A stretch of DNA of 5,574 bases. Source: JAWLGW01 sp964569055. GTDB taxonomy: Bacteria; Planctomycetota; J058. A model generated the notes under the pieces. The model searched no databases, was not told the origin of the DNA, and saw only the letters and a program-made list of their open reading frames with translations. Of this stretch, positions 1-5,574 are shown piece after piece. A program made the translations under genes and the position numbers. Location: NCBI GenBank assembly GCA_964569055.1, contig CAZMSZ010000463.1, positions 1-5,574 on the forward strand. Direction: 5' to 3'. Each line of letters opens with the position of its first letter. Position 1 is the stretch's first letter.

Positions 1-2
1 GC

Positions 3-146
3 GCCCGTGAGGAGGCCGAGCGCCTCGCTCGCGAGGCCGAGGAGCAGCGCGCCCGTGAGGAGGCCGAGCGCCTCGCTCGCGAGGCCGAGGAGCAGCGCGC
101 CCGCGAGGAGGCCGAGCGCCTCGCCCGCGAGGAAGAGGAGCGTCGC
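3..146 (+). repeat. Three tandem 48-bp units encoding a 16-residue coiled-coil repeat
   Basis: Units lie at 3-50, 51-98 and 99-146. The first two are identical at every base, including the rarer GCT and CGT codons. The third differs at six positions and ends in RR instead of QR. The array probably continues upstream, since the window starts inside the reading frame with bases that match the end of a further unit. Forty-eight bases is 16 codons, so gain or loss of a unit keeps the frame and only changes the coil length. Confidence 0.93.
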
Positions 147-893
147 GCCGCCGAGGCCGCGGCCGCCGCCGAGGCCGCGAGCACCGAGGGCGAGACCGCC
201 ATGGCCGAAGGCGAGCCCGCCGCGACCGACGGCGAGACCGCCACGGCCGAAGGCGAGACCGCCGCGACCGAGGGCGAGGCTCCGGCTGAAGGCGAGACCG
301 CCATGGCCGAGGGCGAGAACGCCGCGGCCGAGGGTGAGGCCGAGGCCGCTCCGACCGAGGGCGAGACCGCCGCGGCCGAGGGTGAGGCCGAGGGTGAGAC
401 CGCCGCGACCGAGGGCGAGGCCGCCGAGGATGAAGGCGAGGCCAGTAGCTCGAGCGCGACCGCGGAGGTCCCGCCGCAGGTGAAGCCCGAGTACACGCCC
501 GAGCAGATCGCCGAGCTGCGCAAGACTCCCGAGGGGCTCGGTCGGCTCCTGTTCGAGGCGATCCGCTGGGGGATCGGGGACGTGTTCCTCGCCAGCTGGG
601 TCGACAAGGAGGACGCCGACGCGCTCGCCGGCGACAAGGCCGACCAGTACTACACGTACGCCAAGCGCGCCCGGAACGCCGCCTGGCTCAAGCTCCGCAG
701 GGAGCACAAGGAAGCGCACCGGGGCGAGTTCCTGCGCGTCGAGGCGGAGATCGTCACCAAGGAGCAGGGGGGACCGCGGCAGGTGCGGGACGGGCGGATC
801 GTGTATCGCCTCGACGGCGAGGAGCGCTCGATGCCCCTGTCCGTGTTGCTCGAGGTCGGGGACGGTTGGAAGGCGTTGAAGCTGCTCCCCTGA
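3..893 (+). CDS. Repeat-rich protein: TolA-like coiled coil, acidic E-G-E repeats, unrecognised C-terminal domain (5' partial)
   Basis: The frame is open from the window edge and ends at TGA 891-893, giving 296 visible residues; the true start lies upstream. ATG 201 lies inside the repeats and is not a credible start, because the same frame encodes a regular heptad-like pattern before it. Residues 1-48 are three copies of a 16-residue unit (AREEAERLAREAEEQR), a charged coiled coil like the TolA stalk. Residues 61-146 are 13 acidic E-G-E or D-G-E units with 29 acidic and no basic residues, probably disordered. After a Ser-rich hinge (148-151), residues about 164-296 form a compact domain with aromatic-rich helices (FEAIRWGIGDVFLASW) followed by predicted strands ending GDGWKALKLLP. 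The ending with a Trp-Lys strand recalls NTF2/DUF4878-like folds, but that is a guess. I do not recognise the protein. No membrane segment is visible in the part present; any signal peptide or anchor would be upstream. It lies just before an ABC transporter operon, so a linked envelope role is possible but unproven. Confidence 0.85.
   Translation, partial: AREEAERLAREAEEQRAREEAERLAREAEEQRAREEAERLAREEEERRAAEAAAAAEAASTEGETAMAEGEPAATDGETATAEGETAATEGEAPAEGETAMAEGENAAAEGEAEAAPTEGETAAAEGEAEGETAATEGEAAEDEGEASSSSATAEVPPQVKPEYTPEQIAELRKTPEGLGRLLFEAIRWGIGDVFLASWVDKEDADALAGDKADQYYTYAKRARNAAWLKLRREHKEAHRGEFLRVEAEIVTKEQGGPRQVRDGRIVYRLDGEERSMPLSVLLEVGDGWKALKLLP
183..443 (+). repeat. Degenerate 21-bp repeats encoding acidic (T/A)-x-x-x-E-G-E units
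   Basis: Thirteen units ending in EGE or DGE follow each other. Most are 7 residues (for example TAATEGE, TAMAEGE, TAAAEGE), with unit lengths of 6, 9 and 4 breaking the period. The DNA core is a GAGGGCGAG or GAAGGCGAG block followed by ACCGCC. The tract has no Lys, Arg, Cys or aromatic residue, which fits an extended, highly negative linker between the coil and the C-terminal domain. Confidence 0.88.
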
Positions 894-903
894 GCAGGCC
901 CGT

Positions 904-923
904 CGCGAGGCAGCTCCCTCGCG
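904..923 (+). promoter_or_regulatory. 7-bp GC-rich hairpin at the gene 1 / gene 2 junction
   Basis: CGCGAGG (904-910) pairs perfectly with CCTCGCG (917-923) around a 6-base loop CAGCTC. It lies 10 bases after the stop of the upstream gene. The 5' arm contains the GAGG that would serve as Shine-Dalgarno for a GTG start at 923, and the 3' arm ends on the G of that GTG. No T-run follows, so it is not a standard intrinsic terminator. It could mask ribosome entry, or arise by chance in such GC-rich DNA. Confidence 0.35.
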
Positions 924-2869
924 TGCTCCGCGCCGCCGCCCTCGCCGTCGGCGTCCTCGCGAGCGCGCCGGCCGCGGCCCTCGAGGCCGAGGCGCGGCTC
1001 GGGATCGACGGCCGCGTGGGGGGGAGCTGGACCCCCCTCGAGGTCGTCCTGCGGGCCGCTCCCGGCGAGCCGCCCCTGCGCGGCCGCGTGAGCGTCACCC
1101 TGCGCGGCCTGGCGCCCTGCGTGGCTCCCTTCGCGCTCGAGCCCGGCGCCTCGGCGCGGGTGCAGCTCGAGGTGCCGGTCCTGCCCGGGCAGGCCTACAC
1201 GGTGCGGATCGAGCACGCGGGCGGCGCGCTGCTGCGCACCGTCGAGCCGGCGAGCTGGGAGGCGGTCACCGACGACGAGCGCTGGATCGTGATCGCCGAC
1301 CCCGACGCGCTGGCGATCGCGAGCGCGATCCCGGGCCGGCGCTGCCTGGCGCGCCCCTCGCCCGAGCGGCTGCGCGGCTACGGCGCCCGCGTCCTGCGAG
1401 GCGTGACCGCGCTCGTCCTCCCGCTCGACGACCGCGACCCCGGCCTGCACGAGCTGGTGCGCGACCCGGCCGCCCTGGCCGCGATCGCTCAGTTCGTCCG
1501 CGCCGGCGGACGGCTGCTGCTCCTGCCCCGCGCCGGCGCCCCACCTCCCCCGGCCGAGCTCCTCGGTGCGCTCCTCCCGCTCGCGGCGCTCGCGCCGACG
1601 GCCGTGCCGCGAGCGGAGCTCGACGCGCTGCTCGAGCGCGCCGAGGGCGACGTCGCGGCGAGCGAGCTGCCCGCGCTCGAGGGTCGCCTGGCGCCCGGAG
1701 CTCGCTGGCTTCACCACACGGGCCGGCACGGCGTGCTCGCCGAGCGGCGCCTCGGCGCGGGGGCGAGCCTGCTGTTGACCGTCGACCCCGACCTGCCGGC
1801 GCTGCGGGGCGCCCCGCGCCTGGGCGCGTTCATTGGGTCTGCCCTGGGCGAGCGCGCCGAGGGCCCCGCCCCGGGGCTCGACCACCTCGCGCCCGGCCTC
1901 GAGGCCCTCGGCCAGGAGGTGCTCGAGGCGCGGGCCCCCGCGGGCCCGCTGGCGGTCGGCGCGGTCGCGCTCGTGCTGCTGCTGCACCTGCTCCTGCTCG
2001 GACCCGTCGCCGCGCGCTGGTCGCGGCGTCGCGGCCCGTGGGGCGGGCTCCTCCTGCCGGCCGGCGCCTCGCTCGCCCTGGCCGCGGCGGTGTTCGCGAC
2101 GGGCGCGCTCCTGCGCGCGGGACGACGGGGGGAGGTCCGCGCGCTCGAGCTCGCCGTGCAGCGCGGCGAGGGGCCCGTCGTCGCGCAGGTCGAGCTCGGC
2201 GTCCTGGCGGACGCCTCGGGGCCGGTCGAGCTCGAGCTCGACCCGGGCTGGGTCCCGCTGCTGCGGCGCCGCGGGCTCCAGCAGGCGCTCCACTTCCGCG
2301 CGCCCCCCGCCGCGCTGTCGTTCCTCGACGGGCGGGCCGCGCGCTTCGGCCCCCTCCCGCTCTCCGCCGGCGAGGCGGCGCGCGTGGGGTTCGTGGCCGA
2401 CGACGCGCCGCGCCTCCCGGCCGCGCTCACGCGCGAAGGCCCCGCCTGGCGGCTCCGCTGCGAGACCCCGCTCCTGGGAGCGGTCGGGGTGCGCCTCGGC
2501 GACGCCGGCGCGCGCTGGTCGCCCCTCGCGCTCGACCCCGACCGCCGCGGCGCCCGCTGGCTCGAGCAGGACGGCCGCCCCGTCCCGCCGCTCCCCGACG
2601 GGGTCGCGCCGCCGCTGACGCTCGACCCCTTCCGTGACGAGGACGCGGCCCGCCGAGAGCTGCTGGTGGCGGCGGCGAGCAGCCTGGCCGACGCGCACGC
2701 TCACCTGCCCGGCGCCGTGCGCCTCGGCGCGCCGACCGCGTTCGTGCTCGCGCTGAGCGACGCGACCGCCCTGCCCGCCGAGGTGCGCCCGATCACCGAG
2801 GACGACCCGCGCGAGCCGCTCCCCGCGCGAGGGCTGCGCATCACGGTGCTCCCGCTGGAGGGGCCGTGA
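923..2869 (+). CDS. Exported, membrane-hairpin-anchored protein with amidotransferase-like domain, probable ABC transporter accessory subunit
   Basis: Predicted 648 residues from GTG 923, chosen because it gives a compact signal peptide (MLRAAALAVGVLASAPAAA, cleavage near residue 19) with GAGG 12 bases upstream. TTG 866 is the alternative: it adds 19 residues and overlaps the previous gene by 28 bases. Residues about 20-112 are beta-rich with GGSWTPLEVVLR, resembling the 'WTP-x-x-V' opening of large exported proteins next to ABC-2 transporters. Residues about 119-310 look like a GATase1-type alpha/beta domain: VTALVLPLDD, then FVRAGGRLLLLPRAG, then RRLGAGASLLLTVDPDLPALRG; no nucleophile Cys is evident, so it is probably a binding fold. 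A first membrane helix (342-361, ending LLLLGP), a basic ARWSRRR turn and a second helix (374-397) form a hairpin, placing both large parts in the periplasm. The C-terminal 250 residues are beta-rich. The stop overlaps the ATPase start by four bases. Family assignment is by pattern memory; substrate and exact function are unknown. Confidence 0.82.
   Translation: MLRAAALAVGVLASAPAAALEAEARLGIDGRVGGSWTPLEVVLRAAPGEPPLRGRVSVTLRGLAPCVAPFALEPGASARVQLEVPVLPGQAYTVRIEHAGGALLRTVEPASWEAVTDDERWIVIADPDALAIASAIPGRRCLARPSPERLRGYGARVLRGVTALVLPLDDRDPGLHELVRDPAALAAIAQFVRAGGRLLLLPRAGAPPPPAELLGALLPLAALAPTAVPRAELDALLERAEGDVAASELPALEGRLAPGARWLHHTGRHGVLAERRLGAGASLLLTVDPDLPALRGAPRLGAFIGSALGERAEGPAPGLDHLAPGLEALGQEVLEARAPAGPLAVGAVALVLLLHLLLLGPVAARWSRRRGPWGGLLLPAGASLALAAAVFATGALLRAGRRGEVRALELAVQRGEGPVVAQVELGVLADASGPVELELDPGWVPLLRRRGLQQALHFRAPPAALSFLDGRAARFGPLPLSAGEAARVGFVADDAPRLPAALTREGPAWRLRCETPLLGAVGVRLGDAGARWSPLALDPDRRGARWLEQDGRPVPPLPDGVAPPLTLDPFRDEDAARRELLVAAASSLADAHAHLPGAVRLGAPTAFVLALSDATALPAEVRPITEDDPREPLPARGLRITVLPLEGP
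2857..2863 (+). promoter_or_regulatory. Shine-Dalgarno for the ATPase gene
   Basis: GGAGGGG ends two bases before GTG 2866; the GGAGG core is four bases from the start. It lies inside the last codons of the exported-protein gene and supports the GTG that overlaps that gene's TGA, indicating translational coupling. Confidence 0.7.
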
Positions 2870-3813
2870 TCGAGGCGCAGGGCCTCGCCCGCCGCTACGG
2901 CCGACGCCTGGCGCTCGCCGGCGTCGACCTCGCGGCCGAGCCCGGGGACGTGCTCGGGTTGATCGGCCCCAACGGCGCCGGCAAGACGACCACGATCCGG
3001 ATCCTGGCCTCGCTGCTGCGCCCCGACGCGGGCTGGGCTCGGATCGCGGGGCTCGACGTGGTCGAGCAGGTGGGCGCGGTGCGCGCGGCGATCGGCTACA
3101 TGCCCGAGCTGTTCGGCCTGTACGACGAGCTGACGGTCGAGCAGTACCTCGACGTGTTCGCGCGGGTCTACGGCTTCAGCGGCCGCGCGCGGCGCGCGCA
3201 GCTCGACGCCGTCCTCGAGCTGGTCGACCTCGGGGCCAAGCGGCGCGACCGCTGCGAGGGGCTGTCCAAGGGAGTGCGCCAGCGCCTGTACCTCGCGCGC
3301 ACGCTGCTGCACGACCCTCCGGTCCTGCTGCTCGACGAGCCCGCCTCGGGGCTCGACCCGCAGGCCCGCATCGACCTGCGCGCGCTGCTCGGGGTGCTGC
3401 GCGCCCAGGGCAAGACGATCCTGATCTCGTCGCACATCCTCAGCGAGCTGGAGCAGGTGTGCAGCCGGGTGGTCGTGATCGAGGGCGGGCGGCTCGCCTA
3501 CGCCGGGTCGATCCAAGAGGTGCGCGAGCGCCTGGGCGGCGAGCGGCGCGTGCGGGTGCGGCTGGTCACCCCCGAGGACGCGGCCCGCGCGGCGGCGGCC
3601 CTCGCGCCGCTGGTGGCCGACCCGGAGTGGACGCTGACGCCGCCCGAGGTGGAGGGCGCGGAGCTGCGCCTGCGCCTGTCGGCCTCGCCCGAGCGCGTGG
3701 CCGAGCTGCATCGCCGGCTGGTGGCCGCGGAGGCGCGGGTCTACAGCTTCGAGGTCGAGGCGCAGACGCTCGAGGCGCTGTTCCTCGACGTGACCCGGGG
3801 GCAGGTGGCGTGA
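2866..3813 (+). CDS. ABC transporter ATP-binding protein, ABC-2 (NatA/CcmA-like) type
   Basis: A complete 315-residue ATPase that powers the permease encoded just downstream. Visible motifs in order: A-loop Tyr (Y11), Walker A GPNGAGKT (34-41, Lys40), Q-loop region IGYMPELFGLYDELTV (76-91) with Glu81 where Gln is usual, ABC signature LSKGV (133-137) instead of LSGGQ, Walker B VLLLDEP (153-159, catalytic Glu158), D-loop SGLD (161-164) and switch His190 in SSH. LSKG and the Glu-containing Q-loop are both known in ABC-2 exporter ATPases, so it should be active. Residues about 205-315 are a C-terminal extension ending LEALFLDVTRG, like the 'LEdvFl-x-lT' end of many exporter ATPases. GTG 2866 overlaps the previous TGA and has a good Shine-Dalgarno; its own TGA overlaps the permease GTG. 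Identity as an ABC ATPase is near certain; the transported substrate is unknown. Confidence 0.97.
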   Translation: MIEAQGLARRYGRRLALAGVDLAAEPGDVLGLIGPNGAGKTTTIRILASLLRPDAGWARIAGLDVVEQVGAVRAAIGYMPELFGLYDELTVEQYLDVFARVYGFSGRARRAQLDAVLELVDLGAKRRDRCEGLSKGVRQRLYLARTLLHDPPVLLLDEPASGLDPQARIDLRALLGVLRAQGKTILISSHILSELEQVCSRVVVIEGGRLAYAGSIQEVRERLGGERRVRVRLVTPEDAARAAAALAPLVADPEWTLTPPEVEGAELRLRLSASPERVAELHRRLVAAEARVYSFEVEAQTLEALFLDVTRGQVA

Positions 3814-5574
3814 GCGCACCCGAACGGCCCGCCGCGCGCGCCCCGGCCCGCTGGGATCGCTGGGTCGACCCGATCGCCTTCAAGGACCTGCTCTCCTTCG
3901 CCCGCAGCCCCGGCGGCGCCGGCGGGCGCCTCATGGGCGCCCTGCTGCTGGGAGCCCCCGTCCTGGTGTTCGCGTGGGCGCTCGCCTCGGCGCCGGGCCC
4001 GTGGCGGTTCGCCGCGCGCCCGCTGTTCCTCGGGATCGCCGCGCTCCTCGCGTTCTTCCCGCTGGCGGTGGCGGTGCCGGCCGCCATGGCCTTCTCGCTC
4101 GAGCGCGACCGCAACACGCTCGAGGGGCTGGTCGTCTCGCCGCTCGGCCCGTGGCGCCTCGCCCTGGGCAAGCTGCTGGCCTCCGTCGCGGCCGGGCTGA
4201 TCGTGAAGGCCGCCGTCCTCCCGGCGCTCGCCCTGGCCTACGCGCTGGGCGGCGGGGAGCTGAGCTTCGTGCCGCCCTTCTTGCTCCTGCTCCTGACGGT
4301 CGACGTCTCCCTCGCCTCGCTGGCGCTGGGGCTCGGCGCGCGCGAGCGCGAGGCGCGCGCGGGCCCGGGCTGGCTCAAGCCCCAGGCCAGCCAGGCGCAG
4401 CTCGCGCTCCAGGCCACCGTCGCGATCTCGGCCGTCGCCTCGCTGATCCCGATCTACGCGGCCATGTTCCTGGTGCCGCTCGCGGTCTCGCACGGCGAAC
4501 GGGTCACCACCCTCCTCGACGTGCTCGCCCCGCTCGGCGCGCTCCACCCGCTCGCCGCGCTCCTGGTGTGGGGTGACGCGCAGGTGATCGGGGTGGGGCG
4601 CGTCCCGGTGTGGGCGCTGGGCGTGACCCTGCACGCGCTGCTCGCGCTCCCGCTCCTGGCGGACTGCGTCGAGGCGCTGCGCGGGGAGGCGGGCGCCGCG
4701 CCCGCTCGCCTGCCGCGCCTGTTGGCCCTGCCCGCGCTCGCCTTCGCCGGGCTGCTGCTCGCGTCGGTCGCGGTGCGGGCCGAGCTCCCCTGGCGCGCCG
4801 TGAGCACCACCCTGTTCGCGGCGCTCACCGCGCTGGCGGTGGCCGGGCGGACGGGGTTCCGCCGGACGCCAGGGCAGCGCCTCGAGGCGACGCCCGCCGC
4901 CGTCGTGGCGGGGCTGTGGCCGCCGCGCGCGCTCGAGAGCACCCCCACCCGCGCGCCCGGCTACGCGCTGCTCGTGACCCTCGGCATGGGCCCCCTCGTG
5001 GTGTGGGGCGGCGGCGGCGGCGGCTCCGCGGCGGCGGCCCTGGGAGCGCTCGCCCTCAGCGCCTCCGCGCTGGCCGCCCTCGGTCTCCGGTTGGCTGCCG
5101 GCCAGCAGGCGCGAGAGGACGAGGCCTTCTTGGCCGAGCTGGACCGGCCCGCCGACGCGCCCGGCGAGCGGCCCGACGGCGGCGCCGAGCAAGAGGACGC
5201 GCACGAGGCCCCGCGCGGCGGCGCCCGCGTGCTGTTCGCGCTGCTGGCCGCCACGATCCTGCTCCCCGCGCTGGCGGGCGTGGGGCTCGAGCTCGGTCGG
5301 GCCGGGGTCGGCGGCCTGGCGGCCCTCGCGCCGCTGTTCGCCGCCGCGGCCTCGCTCGGCCTGGCGCTGAACCCGCTCACCGCCCTGATCCCGATCCTGG
5401 CCGACCCGCGCCTCAGCGGCTCCGACCTCGTGCTGCGCGCGCTGGAGACGCTGGGGCTCGCGCCGAGCACCGTGTTCGCGCTGCACCTGCTCGCGTCGGG
5501 CCTGCTGCTGCTGGGCGCGGTGGCGACCTTGCCACGCCCGCTCGACGTGGAGCAGGCGCTCAGGGAGCGCTCGG
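3810..5574 (+). CDS. Long ABC-2-type transporter permease (3' partial)
   Basis: The frame from GTG 3810 has no stop before the window edge: 588 codons plus one base. The start overlaps the ATPase stop as GTGA, with AGG 3803-3805 upstream. The N-terminus has a cytosolic stretch with WVDPIAFKDLLSFARSPGG (18-36), the counterpart of the 'NPi-x-x-KEl' opening of ABC-2 permeases. After two membrane segments comes MAFSLERDRNTLEGLVVSPLGPWRLALGKLL (93-123), matching the typical ABC-2 pattern 'E+-x-x-TLE-L-x-x-(T/S)Pl...GK'. I count about 14 hydrophobic segments (approximately 41-60, 72-94, 118-147, 152-176, 203-227, 236-254, 265-285, 303-322, 330-346, 384-400, 406-428, 473-496, 502-530, 554-574), more than twice the usual six. 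A charged linker at 431-472 separates segments 11 and 12. It should pair with the upstream ATPase in the inner membrane. The family call is strong; helix count is approximate and the C-terminus is missing. Confidence 0.92.
   Translation, partial: MSAPERPAARAPARWDRWVDPIAFKDLLSFARSPGGAGGRLMGALLLGAPVLVFAWALASAPGPWRFAARPLFLGIAALLAFFPLAVAVPAAMAFSLERDRNTLEGLVVSPLGPWRLALGKLLASVAAGLIVKAAVLPALALAYALGGGELSFVPPFLLLLLTVDVSLASLALGLGAREREARAGPGWLKPQASQAQLALQATVAISAVASLIPIYAAMFLVPLAVSHGERVTTLLDVLAPLGALHPLAALLVWGDAQVIGVGRVPVWALGVTLHALLALPLLADCVEALRGEAGAAPARLPRLLALPALAFAGLLLASVAVRAELPWRAVSTTLFAALTALAVAGRTGFRRTPGQRLEATPAAVVAGLWPPRALESTPTRAPGYALLVTLGMGPLVVWGGGGGGSAAAALGALALSASALAALGLRLAAGQQAREDEAFLAELDRPADAPGERPDGGAEQEDAHEAPRGGARVLFALLAATILLPALAGVGLELGRAGVGGLAALAPLFAAAASLGLALNPLTALIPILADPRLSGSDLVLRALETLGLAPSTVFALHLLASGLLLLGAVATLPRPLDVEQALRERS
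5007..5024 (+). repeat. (GGC)6 trinucleotide run inside the permease gene
   Basis: Six GGC codons in a row encode Gly400-405, just after a hydrophobic segment ending VVWG and before an Ala-rich segment that starts with several GCG/GCC codons. It is an in-frame microsatellite, so slippage would change only the number of glycines in a probable inter-helix loop. Confidence 0.85.

Noticed and set aside
7..483. Arg/Pro/Ser-rich open frame overlapping the repeat region in another + frame
   Set aside because: Histone-like composition arises from reading the GAG/GCC repeat units out of frame. It stops at 483, while the frame ending at 893 continues into a normal-looking domain.
201..893. ATG 201 as the true start of the first gene
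   Set aside because: The same frame is open to the window edge and encodes a regular coiled-coil repeat upstream. ATG 201 is merely the Met of a TAMAEGE repeat unit, which recurs at 303.
904..923. Intrinsic terminator after the first gene
   Set aside because: The stem is only 7 bp and no T-run follows, and the next coding frame starts at or before its 3' arm.
2224..2243. Perfect 20-bp palindrome inside the exported-protein gene
   Set aside because: It results from alternating GAG and CTC codons in a Val-Glu-Leu-Glu-Leu-Asp strand, where GAG and CTC are each other's reverse complement. It sits mid-gene with no regulatory context.
650..2704. 684-codon open frame on the minus strand antisense to the exported-protein gene
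   Set aside because: Its product is an Arg/Gly/Glu/Gln/His-rich low-complexity chain without domains, as expected opposite a GC-rich coding frame. The + strand frame has a signal peptide, membrane hairpin and coupled neighbours.
2701..3819. 372-codon minus-strand open frame opposite the ATPase
   Set aside because: The + strand encodes every ABC ATPase motif in order; the reverse reading is low-complexity.
3741..5486. 581-codon open frame on the minus strand opposite the permease
   Set aside because: It is an Arg/Gln/Glu/Gly-rich shadow with no recognisable motif. The + strand frame carries clear ABC-2 permease motifs and regular hydrophobic segments.

Overview
The window is a very GC-rich (well over 70% G+C by eye), fully coding stretch with all genes on the + strand. 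Third codon positions are almost all G or C. A Sec-type signal peptide and a TolA-like coiled-coil protein point to a Gram-negative-type bacterium. The composition and the Ala/Glu/Arg low-complexity style would fit a member of Myxococcota or a similar high-GC soil or marine lineage, but that placement is inference; no rRNA or other marker gene is present.

Layout: (1) Positions 3-893 hold the 3' end of a gene for a repeat-rich protein. It has a 16-residue coiled-coil repeat encoded by 48-bp tandem units, then an acidic repeat of about 7 residues built on E-G-E, then a compact C-terminal domain of about 130 residues that I do not recognise. (2) Positions 923-2869 (start could be 866) encode a large exported, membrane-anchored protein with an N-terminal beta domain, a glutamine-amidotransferase-like domain without an obvious catalytic Cys, a two-helix membrane hairpin and a C-terminal periplasmic beta-rich region. 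(3) Positions 2866-3813 encode an ABC transporter ATPase of the ABC-2/NatA-CcmA type. (4) From 3810 to the window edge runs an open frame with no stop codon, encoding a long polytopic ABC-2-type permease of at least 588 residues.

Genes 2, 3 and 4 are joined by two 4-base GTGA stop/start overlaps and gene 1 is at most 29 bp from gene 2, so the set reads as one operon. The ATPase and permease should form an ABC-2 transporter in the inner membrane. The exported hairpin-anchored protein is its likely dedicated accessory subunit, as in GldG-like and Firmicutes-type ABC-2 loci where a large exported protein with an amidotransferase-like fold travels with the ATPase and permease. The substrate cannot be read from the sequence. 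Whether gene 1 belongs to the same function is unknown.

No tRNA, rRNA, CRISPR, insertion sequence, clear promoter or U-tract terminator was seen. The only non-coding stretch is the short gap after position 893, which carries a 7-bp hairpin. The long minus-strand open frames are GC-driven shadows.
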